Virus record (IMG/VR): IMGVR_UViG_3300034071_000526
Span: 1 to 20,709 of that record
Length of the DNA stretch: 20,709 nt
Source: a virus
Direction: 5' to 3' (one strand)
Positions 18,902-20,709 of this stretch are shown piece after piece (the first letter of the stretch is position 1; the number at the start of each line of letters is the position of its first letter). Both the position numbers and the translations under genes were made by a program. The notes below the pieces were generated by a model. The model did not search any database, was not told where the DNA came from, and was given only the letters and a program-made list of their open reading frames with translations.

Positions 18902-18905
18902 ATGC

Positions 18906-19436
18906 TTATGGATGAGGTAAAGTATTCATCACTTTTCTTAATCCGTATTGATTGATGTATTGTTCCAATGCACCTTCAATTATACTATTCATAAACTCAT
19001 AAGAGTTAGGAACTGGTAATCCTTTTCTTATACTTGCTGAATGAACTTCTTTCATCTTTGCTAATACAAAGTGATTTACACTAAATCCATTCACAGTGCC
19101 ATTATGTTCTATGTTCTTCTTCTTACTTACCCACTCCAAGTTTTCCAGTCTGTTATCACTACTGTTTCTGTTTCTATGATTAACTTCCATTGTAATATCG
19201 TCGGTTGGGATGAATACGAGAGCAACTAATCTATGAACTAAAAAGTTCTTTTTTCTTCCAGTCTTATCTGTTAATAATACCGTCCTATATCCGTGATTTT
19301 TCTTCTTCCATCCAGGAGAAAGTATCCTTGGTTTGTTATATTTGAAGGACCATACATTACCCTCAGTGTCTACACCATATCCAGGATAATCTCCTAGGTG
19401 TTTTGTATTCTCAAGTCTCAGTAATCTTGCTTCCAT
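18906..19436 (-). CDS. HNH homing endonuclease with NUMOD4-like N-terminus
   Basis: The only minus-strand gene. The 176-aa product has a NUMOD4-like segment near residues 10-25 (LGDYPGYGVDTEGNVWSFKY), then LVHRLVALVFIP and VNHRNRNSSDNRLENLEWVS, the HNH metal-binding core (H-N-R-x-x-x-D-N-x-x-x-N-L). These are typical of free-standing phage homing endonucleases, which cut DNA and spread their own gene. I chose the start at 19436 because a sigma-70-like promoter just upstream (19458-19486) would put transcription start near 19451, leaving the longer start (19526) untranscribed. It looks more AT-rich than the genes nearby, consistent with insertion. Confidence 0.9.
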   Translation of the reverse strand: MEARLLRLENTKHLGDYPGYGVDTEGNVWSFKYNKPRILSPGWKKKNHGYRTVLLTDKTGRKKNFLVHRLVALVFIPTDDITMEVNHRNRNSSDNRLENLEWVSKKKNIEHNGTVNGFSVNHFVLAKMKEVHSASIRKGLPVPNSYEFMNSIIEGALEQYINQYGLRKVMNTLPHP

Positions 19437-19457
19437 TTGAGTAGTTTTACCACTGAA

Positions 19458-19486
19458 AGTATATAGTGGAAAAAGTATTTTAACAA
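19458..19486 (-). promoter_or_regulatory. Sigma-70-like promoter for the HNH gene
   Basis: On the minus strand: TTGTTA (19486-19481), 17-base spacer, TATACT (19463-19458). Predicted start is about 15 bases before ATG 19436. The -35 has one or two mismatches; the -10 is good. No Shine-Dalgarno is visible in the short leader. Confidence 0.6.
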
Positions 19487-19559
19487 GGAGAAAAAATGTG
19501 ATTAAATTGTAGCAAGTAATTAACAAAGAAGTATAATAACTGTGTTATATTGTTTTATA

Positions 19560-19617
19560 CTTAGTGTGTGCTTATAAATGTGCTGAGGTCTTGTCTTCTT
19601 AGCGAGCATACACTAAG
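19560..19617. repeat. 13-bp inverted repeat around a TATAAAT loop
   Basis: CTTAGTGTGTGCT (19560-19572) pairs with AGCATACACTAAG (19605-19617) over 13 bp with one G-T pair, enclosing a 32-base loop. TATAAAT (19573-19579) lies in the loop and resembles a late promoter, but no gene follows. It lies between the HNH gene and the repeat tract; function unknown. Confidence 0.65.
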
Positions 19618-19635
19618 AACCGCAATTTGTCAAGA

Positions 19636-19755
19636 ATAAAGTCACCGCGCCCACATAAAATCTCCCATCCCCGCGTTATCAAATCCCCACAGACGTCGCG
19701 CATAAATCCACCACCCCGAATAAATATCCCCACAGACCTTGACATAAACCCCCAG
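19636..19755 (+). repeat. Six spaced ATAAA/C-rich direct repeats
   Basis: ATAAA (or ATCAA) followed by a C-rich run recurs at 19636, 19655, 19678, 19702, 19720 and 19744, spaced 19, 23, 24, 18 and 24 bases. Two units share TCCCCACAGAC exactly (19684-19694 and 19727-19737). The tract ends over the -35 of the sigma-70 promoter at 19739. It could be an operator, an iteron-type origin or a protein-binding array. With the inverted repeat it accounts for most of the gene-free stretch 19437-19795. Confidence 0.6.
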
Positions 19756-19767
19756 GCATCTTACAAT
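19739..19767 (+). promoter_or_regulatory. Consensus sigma-70 promoter
   Basis: TTGACA (19739-19744), 17-bp spacer, TACAAT (19762-19767). Predicted transcription start is near 19774, followed by the AAAGGAG Shine-Dalgarno (19782-19788) and ATG 19796. The last ATAAA repeat overlaps its -35. Host sigma-70 recognition is expected. Confidence 0.85.
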
Positions 19768-19795
19768 ACTCTCATAACACCAAAGGAGCGCACTT

Positions 19796-19969
19796 ATGTC
19801 AGTTGCTTATCAGTCGGCACAGAAGGTACGTTATAGGATCACACTAGATGTAACCGCGTTTCCTGACTTCGACCCACACCAGATTGATTGGGAGAAGTTA
19901 TTCAAGTTGGAACCTGCAGAGAACTGTGATGCTTACGTTGAGGACTTAAGTACACCTGACCGCTGGTGA
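19796..19969 (+). CDS. Small protein behind consensus promoter, 57 aa
   Basis: ATG 19796 follows a good Shine-Dalgarno (AAAGGAG, 7-base spacing), rare in this half of the window. The product reads MSVAYQSAQKVRYRITLDVT, then FDPHQIDWEKLFKLEPAENC and an acidic end with DAYVEDLSTPDRW. It resembles a small conserved cyanophage protein. Likely immediate-early. Element copy 13 follows 7 bases after its stop. Confidence 0.85.
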   Translation: MSVAYQSAQKVRYRITLDVTAFPDFDPHQIDWEKLFKLEPAENCDAYVEDLSTPDRW

Positions 19970-19976
19970 GTGTTAG

Positions 19977-20019
19977 TAACTCTGGGGCCTTGAAAGTGTC
20001 CCTATAGTGTAAGGGGCAC
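19977..20019 (+). promoter_or_regulatory. Repeated promoter-like element, copy 13
   Basis: TAACTCTGGGGCCTTGAAAG, TCCC, TATAGT at 20003-20008, then GTAAGGGGCAC with three extra bases before CAC, as in copy 6. The next ATG is 20052, the longest leader of the set. Confidence 0.77.
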
Positions 20020-20051
20020 ACCGCTCCGAAAGACTTCCCAAACTCAACACA

Positions 20052-20279
20052 ATGACCATCCTCAAAGATATGTACACTGGCAAAGTTCGTCTCTCCCTTG
20101 TGGAAGATGATGCTTTCCTGAGTGCAATCGAAGGTCTGCAATCCTTCGTTCTTGATACTAATGCCGATTGCGATACTGCATACGATTGGGTATGCGATCA
20201 GTGCAACATTCATTCCTTCGTTGCTGACAACTATGCGTGGGATAAGTTCTTCTGGACCTACCAATCTGCAGTCGCCTGA
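20052..20279 (+). CDS. Small acidic protein, 75 aa
   Basis: Reads MTILKDMYTGKVRLSLVEDD, then CDTAYDWVCDQCNIHSFVAD and ends in WDKFFWTYQSAVA. It has three Cys, is acidic and Trp-rich. First gene after element copy 13; the 33-base CA-rich leader lacks a Shine-Dalgarno sequence. Not recognised. Confidence 0.82.
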   Translation: MTILKDMYTGKVRLSLVEDDAFLSAIEGLQSFVLDTNADCDTAYDWVCDQCNIHSFVADNYAWDKFFWTYQSAVA

Positions 20280-20310
20280 GTTACACTTTTCACCTTAAAC
20301 TTTTCCTGAA

Positions 20311-20565
20311 ATGACTACCACTTACCAACGCAATCTACTCTCTACTGAGTATAATGGTTGGGAGAATTACGAGACCTGGAATGTTGCTCTGTCGATCAAC
20401 AATGACGAAGGTTTGTATCACCTAGCAATGGACTGTGGTGATTACGAAACCCTTGTAAATACCCTCTACAATGAGTATGGAGTGCGTGAAACAAAGGATG
20501 GGGTTAAGTTCAACGACCCTAAGGTAAATATGGTCCAATTGAATAGTGATGTGTTTGATCTCTGA
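20311..20565 (+). CDS. NGWENYETWNVAL-type conserved phage protein, 84 aa
   Basis: Contains YNGWENYETWNVALSINNDE, the diagnostic segment of a widespread small phage family (NGW.NYETWNV.LW..ND) that I believe is listed as DUF7249. Then GLYHLAMDCGDYETLVNTLY. Function unknown; found in many tailed phages. ATG 20311 is 31 bases after the upstream stop, with no Shine-Dalgarno. Confidence 0.88.
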   Translation: MTTTYQRNLLSTEYNGWENYETWNVALSINNDEGLYHLAMDCGDYETLVNTLYNEYGVRETKDGVKFNDPKVNMVQLNSDVFDL

Positions 20566-20601
20566 TTAACACATAACACCCACACAGTTACTAACACTCT
20601 C

Positions 20602-20709
20602 ATGACTCAATCACGCACCGTCACCTTCACTAACGTTCAGGACAATGTAGAGCGTACTGTAGAGTTTCCCACTATCAACCAAGCAATGCAATTTGTCACC
20701 ACTTTGCAT
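20602..20709 (+). CDS. Hypothetical protein, 3'-truncated by window edge
   Basis: ATG 20602 opens a frame with no stop to the end of the window (36 codons seen). It begins MTQSRTVTFTNVQDNVERTV then EFPTINQAMQFVTTLH, a beta-strand-then-helix start. Too little for a family. It follows a 36-base gap with a CA-rich leader like those of other genes in this part. Confidence 0.7.
   Translation, partial: MTQSRTVTFTNVQDNVERTVEFPTINQAMQFVTTLH

Noticed and set aside
19487-19500. AGGAGAAAAAATG as a start on the + strand
   Set aside because: The ATG is followed at once by TGA; no open frame follows.
19437-19795. tRNA gene in the non-coding stretch
   Set aside because: I found no cloverleaf, CCA end or T-loop consensus (GGTTCRA) there or elsewhere in the window by eye.
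5069-20019. Element as an RNA hairpin (GGGGC pairing with GTCCC)
   Set aside because: The pairing holds in the consensus but is broken in copies with GTACC, GTCTC or TCCT, without compensating changes in GGGGC.
5069-20019. Repeats as a CRISPR array
   Set aside because: Spacing is hundreds to thousands of bases with genes between copies.

Overview
The window looks like part of a tailed cyanophage genome of the T4-like (marine cyanomyovirus) type. It holds about sixty very small genes, nearly all on the + strand and mostly 30-130 codons long. They are packed end to end with ATGA, GTGA, TAATG or TGATG stop/start overlaps. Several proteins resemble sequences I recall from cyanomyoviruses (the MGMFD protein, an AbrB-tailed protein, an NGWENYETWNVAL protein, two MKTF proteins behind AATAAATA-like late promoters). 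No virion, replication or photosynthesis hallmark gene is present, so placement rests on these families, the architecture and the late-promoter motifs. I found no rRNA, tRNA or CRISPR array.

Layout. (1) Positions 1-5065: one dense run of about 20 overlapping small genes with no visible internal promoter. The only firm domains are a Cys-rich protein, a CxxC/CxxC zinc ribbon in an unusual overlap, and a C-terminal AbrB-like domain. (2) 5069-9574: small genes including membrane microproteins and the two basic MKTF proteins. The MKTF proteins have T4 internal-protein-like N termini and their own late promoters, which suggests co-packaged head proteins. (3) 9573-20019: short transcription units, most headed by a near-identical ~40-bp element. 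The largest genes are here: a DEAH superfamily II helicase split into two overlapping ORFs, a 342-aa orphan behind a consensus sigma-70 promoter, and a 298-aa protein with a KxDG nucleotidyltransferase-like motif. (4) 18906-19436: the only minus-strand gene, an HNH homing endonuclease with its own promoter. It is followed by a roughly 360-bp non-coding stretch with an inverted repeat, six spaced ATAAA/C-rich repeats and a consensus sigma-70 promoter. (5) 19796-20709: further small genes; the last runs off the window.

The most striking feature is the 13-copy element (consensus TAACTCTGGGGCCTTGAAAG then TGTCCCTATAGTRTRAGCAC). It sits directly upstream of genes throughout 5.0-20.1 kb, always in the direction of transcription. 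It has a good -10 hexamer (TATAGT/TATAAT) and a conserved CAC where transcription would start, but a conserved GGGGCCTTGAAA box instead of a normal -35. This suggests a phage-specific regulon read by host RNA polymerase plus an unknown activator. In seven copies the apparent start codon of the next gene lies inside the element, upstream of the predicted transcription start, and this conflict is unresolved.

All family statements come from reading the sequence and from memory of related phages. No database search was run.
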